A stretch of 64,000 nt of DNA from Styela clava (GCF_964204865.1 NC_135253.1:22666001-22730000); one strand, 5' to 3'; numbered from the stretch's first letter, positions 30,648 through 41,827 are shown. Program-made: numbers and translations. Notes: a model not told the origin generated them from the sequence alone.

Positions 30648-30719
30648 TAGCAGAGGATGGTTTCGATCCATCGACCTCTGGGTTATGAGCCCAGCACGCT
30701 TCCGCTGCGCCACTCTGCT
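30648..30719 (-). tRNA. tRNA-iMet-CAT: tRNA-iMet(CAT)
   Basis: Consensus initiator. Confidence 0.92.
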
Positions 30720-31107
30720 GCTTGCATAATGCAACTTCCTCTTCTAATAATAAATAAACAAGATTTTATTAGAGAACTTAAGTTTTTCATCTTTGTTTTC
30801 AAAGCTGTTTTGAAAATGACTTCGAAATTTAAATTCGTCCTTCAAAGTTTAAACTAAAAAGTCGGGTAATTCAAAGGAAAGCTCCGATGCTGTGAGCAGA
30901 ATTCGTACTTGGGGTATAACGGCCATAACATGAGGTACTAACCACTATACGATCAAATCATCTTGGCGCAGATGATGATTTCAAATCATCAAACTCTGGG
31001 TCATGGGCCCAGAACGTTTCCGCTTCGCCACTCTGCTACTCGGAAGACGGATCTGTCCTTCAAAACGTGGAGTTTCAAAAAAACAGCAATGAAAATTAAA
31101 TTACCGA

Positions 31108-31179
31108 TGCTGTGACCAGGATTCGAACCTGGGTTATCACGGCCACAACGTGAGGTACTAACCACTATACGATCACAGC
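31108..31179 (-). tRNA. tRNA-His-GTG: tRNA-His(GTG)
   Basis: Consensus. Confidence 0.92.
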
Positions 31180-31183
31180 GTCT

Positions 31184-31255
31184 TAGCAGAGGATGGTTTC
31201 GATCCATCGACCTCTGGGTTATGAGCCCATCACGCTTCCGCTGCGCCACTTTGCT
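31184..31255 (-). pseudogene. damaged iMet
   Basis: G5 to A and C27 to A, two stem mismatches. Confidence 0.55.
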
Positions 31256-31622
31256 GCTTGCACAATGCAACTTCCTCTTCTAATATTAAATAAACAAGAT
31301 TTTATTAAAGAACTTAAGTTTTTCATCTTTGTTTTCATAGGTGTTTTGAAAATGACTTCGAAATTTAAATTCGTCCTTCAAAGTTTAAACTAAAAAGTGG
31401 GGTAATTCTGTCAGACTGAAATATTGAGATATAACGGCCATAACATGAGGTACTAATCACTATACGATAAAAGCATCTTGACGCAGACGATGATTTCAAT
31501 TCATCAAACTCTGGGTCATGGGCCCAGAACGTTTCCGCTTCGCCACTCTGCTACTCGGAATACGGAGTTGTCCTTCAAAACGTGGAGTTTCAAAAAAACA
31601 GAATTTAAAAGGTAATTTCCGA

Positions 31623-31770
31623 CGCTGTGGCCAGGATTCGAACCTGGGTTATCACGGCCACAACGTTAGGTACCAACCACTATACGATCACAGCGTTCTA
31701 ACAAGGGATGGTTTCGATTCATCGACCTCTGGGTTATGAGACCAGTACGATTCCGCTGCGCCACTCTGCT
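31623..31770 (-). pseudogene. damaged class B iMet-His dimer
   Basis: His (31623-31694) has discriminator G, a 7-66 mismatch and C28 to A. iMet (31699-31770) is class B. Confidence 0.65.
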
Positions 31771-32164
31771 ACTCGCAGAATGCAACTTCTTTTTCTAATT
31801 ATAAATAAACAAAATTTTAATTCAGAACTTCTGTTTTTCACCTTTGTTTTCATATGTATTTTTAAAATGACTGAAATATTGTCTGACAAATTCGTCCTAC
31901 AAAATTTAAACTAGAAAGTCGGGTAATTCAAAGGAAAGCTCCGATGCTGTGAGCAGAATTCGAACTTGGGTTATAACGGCCATAACATGAGGTACTAACC
32001 ACTATACGATCGAAGCATTTTGACGCAGATGATGATTTCAATTCATCAAACTCTGGGTCATGGGCCCAGAACGTTTCGGCTTTTCCACTCTGCTACTCGG
32101 AAGACGGATCTGTCCTTCAAATCGTGGAGTTTCAAAAAAACAGCAATGAAAATTACATTACCGG

Positions 32165-32312
32165 TGCTGTGACCAGGATTCGAAACTGGGTTATCACGGC
32201 CACAATGCGAGGTACTAACCACTATACGATCGCAGCGCCTTAGCAGAGGATGGTTTCAATCCATCGACCTCTGGGTTATAAGCCCAGCACGCTTCCGCTG
32301 CGCCACTCTGCT
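32165..32312 (-). pseudogene. class C iMet-His dimer, iMet anticodon TAT
   Basis: Class C His (32165-32236) has T5 to C, G53 to T and a TCGCA-type anticodon stem. Class C iMet (32241-32312) has C56 to T in the B-box and, only here among class C copies, anticodon TAT (32278-32280). The lost B-box C makes transcription unlikely. Confidence 0.65.
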
Positions 32313-32702
32313 GCTTGCATAATGCAACTTCCTCTTCTAATAATAAATAAACAAGATTTTATTAAAGAACTTAAGTTTTTCATCTTTGTTTTCATAGGTG
32401 TTTTGAAAATGACTTCGAAATTTAAATTCGTCCTTCAAAGTTTGAACTAAAAAGTCGGTTAATTCAAAGGAAAGCTCCGATGCTGTGAGCAGAATTCGAA
32501 CTTGGGTTATAACGGCCATAACATGAGGTACTAACCACTACACGATCAAAGCATTTTGACGCAGATGATGATTTCAATTCATCAAACTCTGGGTCATGGG
32601 CCCAGAACGTTTCCGCTTCGCCACTCTGCTACTCGGAATACGGAGTTGTCCTTCAAAACGTGAAGTTGCAAAAAAAAAACGCAATGAAAACTAAATTACC
32701 GA

Positions 32703-32774
32703 TGCTGTGACCAGGATTCGAACCTGGGTTATCACGGCCACAACGTGAGGTACTAACCACTATACGATCACAGC
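32703..32774 (-). tRNA. tRNA-His-GTG: tRNA-His(GTG)
   Basis: Consensus; followed by a run of nine T about 22 nt downstream. Confidence 0.92.
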
Positions 32775-32778
32775 GTTT

Positions 32779-32850
32779 TAGCAGAGGATGGTTTCGATCC
32801 ATCGACCTCTGGGTTATGAGACCAGCACGCTTCCGCTGCGCCACTCTGCT
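32779..32850 (-). tRNA. tRNA-iMet-CAT: tRNA-iMet(CAT), T31 variant
   Basis: Only change is G31 to T, removing one of the three initiator G-C pairs. Confidence 0.6.
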
Positions 32851-33003
32851 ACTTACACAATGCAAATTACGCTTCTAATTATCAATCAAACTCTGGGTAA
32901 TGAGCCCAGCACGTTTCCGCTTCGCCACTCTGCTACTCGGAATACGGAGTTGTCCTTCAAAACGTGGAGTTTCAAAAAAACGCAATGAAAATTACATTAC
33001 GGG

Positions 33004-33151
33004 TGCTGTGACCAGGATTCGAAACTGGGTTATCACGGCCACAACGCGAGGTACTAACCACTATACGATCGCAGCGCCTTAGCAGAGGATGGTTTCAATC
33101 CATCGACCTCTGGGTTATGAGCCCAGCACGCTTCCGCTGCGCCACTCTGCT
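33004..33151 (-). pseudogene. class C iMet-His dimer
   Basis: His (33004-33075) with C5-A68 and T53-C61 mismatches. iMet (33080-33151) with CAT anticodon but C56 to T. Confidence 0.65.
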
Positions 33152-33541
33152 GCTTGCATAATGCAACTTCCTCTTCTAATAATAAATAAACAAGATTTTA
33201 TTAAAGAACTTTAGTTTTTCATCTTTGTTTTCATAGGTGTTTTGAAAATGACTTCGAAATTTAAATTCGTCCTTCAAAGTTTAAACTAAAAAGTCGGTTA
33301 ATTCAAAGGATAACTCCGATGCTGTGAGCAGAATTCGAACTTGGGTTATAACGGCCATAACATGAGGTACTAACCACTATACGATCAAAGCATTTTGACG
33401 CAGATGATGATTTCAATTCATCAAACTCTGGGTCATGGGCCCAGAACGTTTCCGCTTCGCCACTCTGCTACTCGGAATACGGAGTTGTCCTTCAAAACGT
33501 GAAGTTGCAAAAAAAAAACGCAATGAAAACTAAATTACCGA

Positions 33542-33613
33542 TGCTGTGACCAGGATTCGAACCTGGGTTATCACGGCCACAACGTGAGGTACTAACCACT
33601 ATACGATCACAGC
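33542..33613 (-). tRNA. tRNA-His-GTG: tRNA-His(GTG)
   Basis: Consensus. Confidence 0.92.
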
Positions 33614-33617
33614 GTTT

Positions 33618-33689
33618 TAGCAGAGGATGGTTTCGATCCATCGACCTCTGGGTTATGAGACCAGCACGCTTCCGCTGCGCCACTCTGCT
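33618..33689 (-). tRNA. tRNA-iMet-CAT: tRNA-iMet(CAT), T31 variant
   Basis: G31 to T only. Confidence 0.6.
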
Positions 33690-33842
33690 ACTTACACAAT
33701 GCAAATTACGCTTCTAATTATCAATCAAACTCTGGGTTATGAGCCCAGCACGTTTCCGCTTCGCCACTCTGCTACTCGGAATACGGAGTTGTCCTTCAAA
33801 ACGTGGAGTTTCAAAAAAACGCAATGGAAATTACATTACCGG

Positions 33843-33990
33843 TGCTGTGACCAGGATTCGAAACTGGGTTATCACGGCCACAACGCGAGGTACTAACCAC
33901 TATACGATCGCAGCGCCTTAGCAGAGGATGGTTTCAATCCATCGACCTCTGGGTTATGAGCCCAGCACGCTTCCGCTGCGCCACTCTGCT
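33843..33990 (-). pseudogene. class C iMet-His dimer
   Basis: His at 33843-33914 and iMet at 33919-33990 with the class C lesions. Confidence 0.65.
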
Positions 33991-34382
33991 GCTTGCATAA
34001 TGCAACCTCCTCTTCTAATAATAAATAAACAAGATTTTATTAAAGAACTTAAGTTTTTCATCTTTGTTTTCATAGGTGTTTTGAAAATGACTTCGAAATT
34101 TAAATTCGTCCTTCAAAGTTTAAACTAAAAAGTCGGTTAATTCAAAGGAAAGCTCCGATGCTGTGAGCAGAATTCGAACTTGGGTTATAACGGCCATAAC
34201 ATGAGGTACTAACCACTATACGATCAAAGCATTTTGACGCAGATGATGATTTCAATTCATCAAACTCTGGGTCATGGGCCCAGAACGTTTCCGCTTCGCC
34301 ACTCTGCTACTCGGAATACGGAGTTGTCCTTCAAAACGTGAAGTTGCAAAAAAAAAAAACGCAATGAAAACTAAATTACCGA

Positions 34383-34454
34383 TGCTGTGACCAGGATTCG
34401 AACCTGGGTTATCACGGCCACAACGTGAGGTACTAACCACTATACGATCACAGC
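34383..34454 (-). tRNA. tRNA-His-GTG: tRNA-His(GTG)
   Basis: Consensus; one of the longest downstream T-runs in the window (12 T). Confidence 0.92.
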
Positions 34455-34458
34455 GTTT

Positions 34459-34530
34459 TAGCAGAGGATGGTTTCGATCCATCGACCTCTGGGTTATGAG
34501 CCCAGCACGCTTCCGCTGCGCCACTCTGCT
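34459..34530 (-). tRNA. tRNA-iMet-CAT: tRNA-iMet(CAT)
   Basis: Consensus initiator. Confidence 0.92.
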
Positions 34531-34897
34531 AGTCACACAATGCAGCTTCCTCTTCTAATATTAAATAAACAAGATTTTATTAAAGAACTTAAGTTTTTCA
34601 TCTTTGTTTTCATAGGTGTTTTGAAAATGACTTCGAAATTTAAATTCGTCCTTCAAAGTTTAAACTAAAAAGTGGGGTAATTCTGTCAGACTGAAATATT
34701 GGGATATAACGGCCATAACATGAGGTACTAACCACTATACAATAAAAGCATCTTGACGCAGACGATGATTTCAATTCATCAAACTCTGGGTCATGGGCCC
34801 AGAACGTTTCCGCTTCGCCACTCTGCTACTCGGAATACGGAGTTGTCCTTCAAAACGTGGAGTTTCAAAAAAACAGCATTTAAAAGGTAATTTCCGA

Positions 34898-35044
34898 CGC
34901 TGTGGCCAGGATTCGAACCTGGGTTATCACGGCCACAACGTGAGGTACCAACCACTATACGATCACAGCGTTCTAACAAGGGATGGTTCGATTCATCGAC
35001 CTCTGGGTTATGAGACCAGTACGATTCCGCTGCGCCACTCTGCT
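34898..35044 (-). pseudogene. damaged class B iMet-His dimer
   Basis: His (34898-34969) has discriminator G and a 7-66 mismatch. iMet (34974-35044) has lost one base in the T-loop. Confidence 0.7.
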
Positions 35045-35438
35045 ACTCGCAGAATGCAACTTCTTTTTCTAATTATAAATAAACAAAATTTTAATTCAGA
35101 ACTTCAGTTTTTCACCTTTGTTTTCATATGTATTTTTAAAATGACTGAAATATTGTCTGACAAATTCGTCCTACAAAATTTAAACTGAAAAGTCGGGTAA
35201 TTCAAAGGAAAGCTCCGATGCTGTGAGCAGAATTCGAACTTGGGTTATAACGGCCATAACATGAGGTACTAACCACTATACGATCGAAGCATTTTGACGC
35301 AGATGATGATTTCAATTCATCAAACTCTGGGTCATGGGCCCAGAACGTTTCCGCTTTGCCACTCTGCTACTCGGAAGACGGATCTGTCCTTCAAATCGTG
35401 GAGTTTCAAAAAAACAGCAATGAAAATTACATTACCGG

Positions 35439-35586
35439 TGCTGTGACCAGGATTCGAAACTGGGTTATCACGGCCACAACGCGAGGTACTAACCACTATA
35501 CGATCGCAGCGCCTTAGCAGAGGATGGTTTCAATCCATCGACCTCTGGGTTATGAGCCCAGCACGCTTCCGCTGCGCCACTCTGCT
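35439..35586 (-). pseudogene. class C iMet-His dimer
   Basis: His 35439-35510, iMet 35515-35586; class C lesions. Confidence 0.65.
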
Positions 35587-35975
35587 GCTTGCATAATGCA
35601 ACTTCCTCTTCTAATAATAAATAAACAAGATTTTATTAAAGAACTTAAGTTTTTCATCTTTGTTTTCATAGGTGTTTTGAAAATGACTTCGAAATTTAAA
35701 TTCGTCCTTCAAAGTTTAAACTAAAAAGTCGGTTAATTCAAAGGAAAGCTCCGATGCTGTGAGCAGAATTCGAACTTGGGTTATAACGGCCATAACATGA
35801 GGTACTAACCACTACACGATCAAAGCATTTTGACGCAGATGATGATTTCAATTCATCAAACTCTGGGTCATGGGCCCAGAACGTTTCTGCTTCGCCACTC
35901 TGCTACTCGGAATACGGAGTTGTCCTTCAAAACGTGAAGTTGCAAAAAAAAACGCAATGAAAACTAAATTACCGA

Positions 35976-36047
35976 TGCTGTGACCAGGATTCGAACCTGG
36001 GTTATCACGGCCACAACGTGAGGTACTAACCACTATACGATCACAGC
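35976..36047 (-). tRNA. tRNA-His-GTG: tRNA-His(GTG)
   Basis: Consensus. Confidence 0.92.
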
Positions 36048-36051
36048 GTTT

Positions 36052-36123
36052 TAGCAGAGGATGGTTTCGATCCATCGACCTCTGGGTTATGAGACCAGCA
36101 CGCTTCCGCTGCGCCACTCTGCT
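36052..36123 (-). tRNA. tRNA-iMet-CAT: tRNA-iMet(CAT), T31 variant
   Basis: G31 to T only. Confidence 0.6.
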
Positions 36124-36276
36124 ACTTACACAATGCAAATTACGCTTCTAATTATCAATCAAACTCTGGGTTATGAGCCCAGCACGTTTCCGCTTCGCCA
36201 CTCTGCTACTCGGAATACGGAGTTGTCCTTCAAAACGTGGAGTTTCAAAAAAACGCAATGAAAATTACATTACCGG

Positions 36277-36424
36277 TGCTGTGACCAGGATTCGAAACTG
36301 GGTTATCACGGCCACAACGCGAGGTACTAACCACTATACGATCGCAGCGCCTTAGCAGATGATGGTTTCAATCCATCGACCTCTGGGTTATGAGACCAGC
36401 ACGCTTCCGCTGCGCCACTCTGCT
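36277..36424 (-). pseudogene. class C iMet-His dimer
   Basis: His 36277-36348, iMet 36353-36424. The iMet combines class C C56 to T with T31 and an acceptor change. Confidence 0.65.
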
Positions 36425-36815
36425 GCTTGCATAATGCAACTTCCTCTTCTAATAATAAATAAACAAGATTTTATTAAAGAACTTAAGTTTTTCATCTTTG
36501 TTTTCATAGGTGTTTTGAAAATGACTTCGAAATTTAAATTCGTCCTTCAAAGTTTAAACTAAAAAGTCGGTTAATTCAAAGGAAAGCTCCGATGCTGTGA
36601 GCAGAATTCGAACTTGGGTTATAACGGCCATAACATGAGGTACTAACCACTATACGATCAAAGCATTTTGACGCAGATGATGATTTCAATTCATCAAACT
36701 CTGGGTCAGGGGCCCAGAACGTTTCCGCTTCGCCACTCTGCTACTCGGAATACGGAGTTGTCCTTCAAAACGTGAAGTTGCAAAAAAAAAAACGCAATGA
36801 AAACTAAATTACCGA

Positions 36816-36887
36816 TGCTGTGACCAGGATTCGAACCTGGGTTATCACGGCCACAACGTGAGGTACTAACCACTATACGATCACAGC
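36816..36887 (-). tRNA. tRNA-His-GTG: tRNA-His(GTG)
   Basis: Consensus; sister of 34383. Confidence 0.92.
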
Positions 36888-36891
36888 GTTT

Positions 36892-36963
36892 TAGCAGAGG
36901 ATGGTTTCGATCCATCGACCTCTGGGTTATGAGCCCAGCACGCTTCCGCTGCGCCACTCTGCT
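36892..36963 (-). tRNA. tRNA-iMet-CAT: tRNA-iMet(CAT)
   Basis: Consensus initiator. Confidence 0.92.
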
Positions 36964-37330
36964 AGTCACACAATGCAACTTCCTCTTCTAATATTAAATA
37001 AACAAGATTTTATTAAAGAACTTAAGTTTTTCATCTTTGTTTTCATAGGTGTTTTGAAAATGACTTCGAAATTTAAATTCGTCCTTCAAAGTTTAAACTA
37101 AAAAGTGGGGTAATTCTGTCAGACTGAAATATTGGGATATAACGGCCATAACATGAGGTACTAACCACTATACGATAAAAGCATCTTGACGCAGACGATG
37201 ATTTCAATTCATCAAACTCTGGGTCATGGGCCCAGAACGTTTCCGCTTCGCCACTCTGCTACTCGGAATACGGAGTTGTCCTTCAAAACGTGGAGTTTCA
37301 AAAAAACAGCATTTAAAAGGTAATTTCCGA

Positions 37331-37477
37331 CGCTGTGGCCTGGATTCGAACCTGGGTTATCACGGCCACAACGTGAGGTACCAACCACTATACGATCACA
37401 GCGTTCTAACAAGGGATGGTTCGATTCATCGACCTCTGGGTTATGAGACCAGTACGATTCCGCTGCGCCACTCTGCT
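37331..37477 (-). pseudogene. damaged class B iMet-His dimer
   Basis: His (37331-37402) adds a T-stem mismatch at 63. iMet (37407-37477) shares the one-base T-loop deletion of 34974. Confidence 0.7.
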
Positions 37478-37871
37478 ACTCGCAGAATGCAACTTCTTTT
37501 TCTAATTATAAATAAACAAAATTTTAATTCAGAACTTCAGTTTTTCACCTTTGTTTTCATATGTATTTTTAAAATGACTGAAATATTGTCTGACAAATTC
37601 GTCCTACAAAATTTAAACTGAAAAGTCGGGTAATTCAAAGGAAAGCTCCGATGCTGTGAGCAGAATTCGAACTTGGGTTATAACGGCCATAACATGAGGT
37701 ACTAACCACTATACGATCGAAGCATTTTGAGGCAGATGATGATTTCAATTCATCAAACTCTGGGTCATGGGCCCAGAACGTTTCCGCTTTGCCACTCTGC
37801 TACTCGGAAGACGGATCTGTCCTTCAAATCGTGGAGTTTCAAAAAAACAGCAATGAAAATTACATTACCGG

Positions 37872-38019
37872 TGCTGTGACCAGGATTCGAAACTGGGTTA
37901 TCACGGCCACAACGCGAGGTACTAACCACTATACGATCGCAGCGCCTTAGCAGAGGATGGTTTCAATCCATCGACCTCTGGGTTATGAGCCCAGCACGCT
38001 TCCGCTGCGCCACTCTGCT
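37872..38019 (-). pseudogene. class C iMet-His dimer
   Basis: His 37872-37943, iMet 37948-38019. Confidence 0.65.
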
Positions 38020-38410
38020 GCTTGCATAATGCAACTTCCTCTTCTAATAATGAATAAACAAGATTTTATTAAAGAACTTAAGTTTTTCATCTTTGTTTTC
38101 ATAGGTGTTTTGAAAATGACTTCGAAATTTAAATTCGTCCTTCAAAGTTTAAACTAAAAAGTCGGTTAATTCAAAGGAAAGCTCCGATGCTGTGAGCAGA
38201 ATTCGAACTTGGGTTATAACGGCCATAACATGAGGTACTAACCACTACACGATCAAAGCATTTTGACGCAGATGATGATTTCAATTCATCAAACTCTGGG
38301 TCATGGGCCCAGAACGTTTCCGCTTCGCCACTCTGCTACTCGGAATACGGAGTTGTCCTTCAAAACGTGAAGTTGCAAAAAAAAAAACGCAATGAAAACT
38401 AAATTACCGA

Positions 38411-38482
38411 TGCTGTGACCAGGATTCGAACCTGGGTTATCACGGCCACAACGTGAGGTACTAACCACTATACGATCACAGC
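38411..38482 (-). tRNA. tRNA-His-GTG: tRNA-His(GTG)
   Basis: Consensus. Confidence 0.92.
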
Positions 38483-38486
38483 GTTT

Positions 38487-38558
38487 TAGCAGAGGATGGT
38501 TTCGATCCATCGACCTCTGGGTTATGAGACCAGCACGCTTCCGCTGCGCCACTCTGCT
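38487..38558 (-). tRNA. tRNA-iMet-CAT: tRNA-iMet(CAT), T31 variant
   Basis: G31 to T only. Confidence 0.6.
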
Positions 38559-38711
38559 ACTTACACAATGCAAATTACGCTTCTAATTATCAATCAAACT
38601 CTGGGTTATGAGCCCAGCACGTTTCCGCTTCGCCACTCTGCTACTCGGAATACGGAGTTGTCCTTCAAAACGTGGAGTTTCAAAAAAACGCAATGAAAAT
38701 TACATTGCCGG

Positions 38712-38859
38712 TGCTGTGACCAGGATTCGAAACTGGGTTATCACGGCCACAACGCGAGGTACTAACCACTATACGATTGCAGCGCCTTAGCAGAGGATGG
38801 TTTCAATCCATCGACCTCTGGGTTATGAGACCAGCACGCTTCCGCTGCGCCACTCTGCT
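38712..38859 (-). pseudogene. class C iMet-His dimer
   Basis: His (38712-38783) with a further acceptor change. iMet (38788-38859) with C56 to T and T31. Confidence 0.65.
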
Positions 38860-39246
38860 GCTTGCATAATGCAACTTCCTCTTCTAATAATAAATAAACA
38901 AGATTTTATTAAAGAACTTAAGTTTTTCATCTTTGTTTTCATAGGTGTTTTGAAAATGACTTCGAAATTTAAATTCGTCCTTCAAAGTTTAAACTAAAAA
39001 GTCGGTTAATTCAAAGGATAACTCCGATGCTGTGAGCAGAATTCGAACTTGGGTTATAACGGCCATAACATGAGGTACTAACCACTATACGATCAAAGCA
39101 TTTTGACGCAGATGATGATTTCAATTCATCAAACTCTGGGTTATGGGCCCAGAACGTTTCCGCTTCGCCACTCTGCTACTCGGAATACGGAGTTGTCCTT
39201 CAAAACGTGGAGTTTCAAAAAAACGCAATGAAAATTAAATTACCGA

Positions 39247-39318
39247 TGCTGTGACCAGAATTCGAACCTGGGTTATCACGGCCACAACGTGAGGTACTAA
39301 CCCCTATACGAACACAGC
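39247..39318 (-). pseudogene. class D tRNA-His
   Basis: A7 to T (mismatch with T66), a D-loop change (AGGGGTTA) and a G-U at 53-61. GTG anticodon kept. Confidence 0.5.
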
Positions 39319-39322
39319 GTCT

Positions 39323-39394
39323 TAGCAGAGGATGGTTTCGATCCATCGACCTCTGGGTTATGAGACCAGCACGCTTCCGCTGCGCCACTCTGCT
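39323..39394 (-). tRNA. tRNA-iMet-CAT: tRNA-iMet(CAT), T31 variant
   Basis: G31 to T only. Confidence 0.6.
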
Positions 39395-39547
39395 ACTTAC
39401 ACAATGCAAATTACGCTTCTAATTATCAATCAAACTCTGGGTTATGAGCCCAGCACGTTTCCGCTTCGCCACTCTGCTACTCGGAATACGGAGTTGTCCT
39501 TCAAAACGTGGAGTTTCAAAAAAACGCAATGAAAATTAAATTACCGA

Positions 39548-39619
39548 TGCTGTGACCAGGATTCGAACCTGGGTTATCACGGCCACAACGTGAGGTACTA
39601 ACCCCTATACGAACACAGC
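39548..39619 (-). pseudogene. class D tRNA-His
   Basis: A7 to T and the AGGGGTTA D-loop; T-arm consensus. Confidence 0.5.
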
Positions 39620-39623
39620 GTCT

Positions 39624-39695
39624 TAGCAGAGGATGGTTTCGATCCATCGACCTCTGGGTTATGAGCCCAGCACGCTTCCGCTTCGCCACTCTGCT
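39624..39695 (-). tRNA. tRNA-iMet-CAT: tRNA-iMet(CAT), C13 changed to A
   Basis: One D-stem mismatch borrowed from the psi-iMet sequence, suggesting conversion; otherwise consensus. Confidence 0.6.
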
Positions 39696-40150
39696 GCTTG
39701 CATAATGCAACTTCCTCTTCTAATAATAAATAAACAAGATTTTATTAGAGAACTTAAGTTTTTCATCTTTGTTTTCAAAGCTGTTTTGAAAATGACTTCG
39801 AAATTTAAATTCGTCCTTCAAAGTTTAAACTAAAAAGTCGGGTAATTCTGTCAGACTGAAATATTGTCTGACAAATTCGTCCTACAAAATTTAAACTGAA
39901 AATTCGGGTAATTCAAAGGAAAGATCCGATGCTGTGAGCAGAATTCGAACTTGGGTTATAACGGCCATAACATGAGGTACTAACCACTATACGATCAAAG
40001 CATCTTGACGCAGTCGATGATTTCAATTCATCAAACTCTGGGTCATGGTCCCAGAACGTTTCCGCTTCGCCACACTGCTACTCGGAAGACGGATCTGTCC
40101 TTGAAATCGTGGAGTTTCAAAAAAACAGCAATGAAAATTTAAATTACCGA

Positions 40151-40222
40151 TGCTGTGACCAGGATTCGAACCTGGGTTATCACGGCCACAACGTGAGGTA
40201 CTAACCACTATACGATCACAGC
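40151..40222 (-). tRNA. tRNA-His-GTG: tRNA-His(GTG)
   Basis: Consensus with a GGGC linker from the iMet. Confidence 0.92.
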
Positions 40223-40226
40223 GCCC

Positions 40227-40298
40227 TAGCAGAGGATGGTTTCGATCCATCGACCTCTGGGTTATGAGCCCAGCACGCTTCCGCTGCGCCACTCTGCT
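40227..40298 (-). tRNA. tRNA-iMet-CAT: tRNA-iMet(CAT)
   Basis: Consensus initiator. Confidence 0.92.
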
Positions 40299-40752
40299 GC
40301 TTGCATAACGCAGCTTCCTCTTCTAATAATAAATAAACAAGATTTTATTACAGAACTTAAGTTTTTCATCTTTGTTTTCATAGGTGTTTTGAAAATGACT
40401 TCGAAATTTAAATTCGTCCTTCAAAGTTTAAACTAAAAAGTCGGGTAATTCTGTCAGACTGAAATATTGTCTGACAAATTCGTCCTACAAAATTTAAACT
40501 GAAAAGTCGGGTAATTCAAAGGAAAGCTCCGATGCTGTGAGCAGAATTTGTACTTGGGGTATAACGGCCATAACATGAGGTACTAACCACTATACGATCA
40601 AATCATCTTGGCGCAGATGATGATTTCAATTCATCAAACTCTGGGTCATGGGTCCAGAACGTTTCCGCTTCGCCACTCTGCTACTCGGAATACAGAGATG
40701 TCCTTCAAAACGTGGAGTTTCAAAAAAACAGCATTTAAAAGATAATTTCCGA

Positions 40753-40824
40753 TGCTGTGACCAGGATTCGAACCTGGGTTATCACGGCCACAACGAGAGG
40801 TACCAACCACTATACGATCACAGC
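40753..40824 (-). tRNA. tRNA-His-GTG: tRNA-His(GTG), A29 changed to T
   Basis: One anticodon-stem mismatch (29-41) plus A21 to G. Confidence 0.6.
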
Positions 40825-40828
40825 GTTC

Positions 40829-40900
40829 TAACAAGGGATGGTTTCGATTCATCGACCTCTCGGTTATGAGACCAGCACGATTCGGCTGCGCCACTCTGCT
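40829..40900 (-). pseudogene. class B iMet pseudogene
   Basis: Class B lesions with a further anticodon-stem change. Confidence 0.75.
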
Positions 40901-41308
40901 ACTCGCGGAATGCAACTTCCTTTTCTAATAATAAATAAACAAGATTTCAATTCAGAACTTCAGTTTTTCACCTATGTTTTCATATGTATTTTTAAAATAA
41001 CTGAAATATTTTCTGACAAATTCGTTCTACAAAATTTAAACTGAAAAGTCGGGTAATTCAAAGGAAAGCTCCGATGCTGTGAGCAGAATTTGAACTTGGG
41101 TTATAACAGCCATAACATGAGGTACTAACCACTATACGATCAAAGTTTGACGCAGATGATGATTTCAATTCATCAAACTCTGGGTCATGGGCCCAGAACG
41201 TTTCCGCTTCGCCACTCTGCTACTCGGAATACGGAGTTATCCTTCAAAATGTGGAATTTCAAAAAAAACGCAATAAAAATTAAATTATCGATGAAATTAA
41301 ATTACCGA

Positions 41309-41380
41309 TGCTGTGACCAGGATTCGAACCTGGGTTAACACGGCCACAACGTGAGGTACTAACCACTATACGATTACAGC
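41309..41380 (-). pseudogene. damaged tRNA-His
   Basis: G6 to A and A43 to T, one mismatch each in the acceptor and anticodon stems. Confidence 0.5.
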
Positions 41381-41384
41381 GTTT

Positions 41385-41456
41385 TAGCAGAGGATGGTTT
41401 CGATCCATCGACCTCTGGGTTATGAGCCCAGCACGCTTCCGCTGCGCCACTCTGCT
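41385..41456 (-). tRNA. tRNA-iMet-CAT: tRNA-iMet(CAT)
   Basis: Consensus initiator. Confidence 0.92.
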
Positions 41457-41751
41457 AGTCACACAATGCAAATTCCGCTTCTAATATCGAGGTAAGTTAC
41501 TAAGTCGGGTAATTCAAAGGAAAGCTCCGATGTTGTGAGCAGAATTCGTACTTGGGGTATAACGGCCATAACATGAAGTACTAATCACTATACGATCAAA
41601 GCATCTTGACGCAGACGATGATTTCAATTCATCAAACTCTGGGTCATGGTCCCAGAACGTTTCCGCTTCGCCACTCTGCTACTCGGAAGACGGATCTGTC
41701 CTTCAAATCGTGGAGTTTCAAAAAAACAGCAATGAAAATTTAAATTACCGA

Positions 41752-41823
41752 TGCTGTGACCAGGATTCGAACCTGGGTTATCACGGCCACAACGTGAGGT
41801 ACTAACCACTATACGATCACAGC
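41752..41823 (-). tRNA. tRNA-His-GTG: tRNA-His(GTG)
   Basis: Consensus. Confidence 0.92.
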
Positions 41824-41827
41824 GCCC

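Larger units (their letters stand above)
32450..34130 (-). repeat. 839-bp repeat, two copies
   Basis: An intact dimer plus a class C dimer (32703/33004) recurs 839 bp on (33542/33843). Confidence 0.8.
34131..38998 (-). repeat. 2.43-kb higher-order repeat, two copies
   Basis: Six dimers from 34383 to 36424 recur at 36816 to 38859 with an offset of 2,433-2,435 bp. Variation is mostly in the length of A-runs. Confidence 0.85.
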
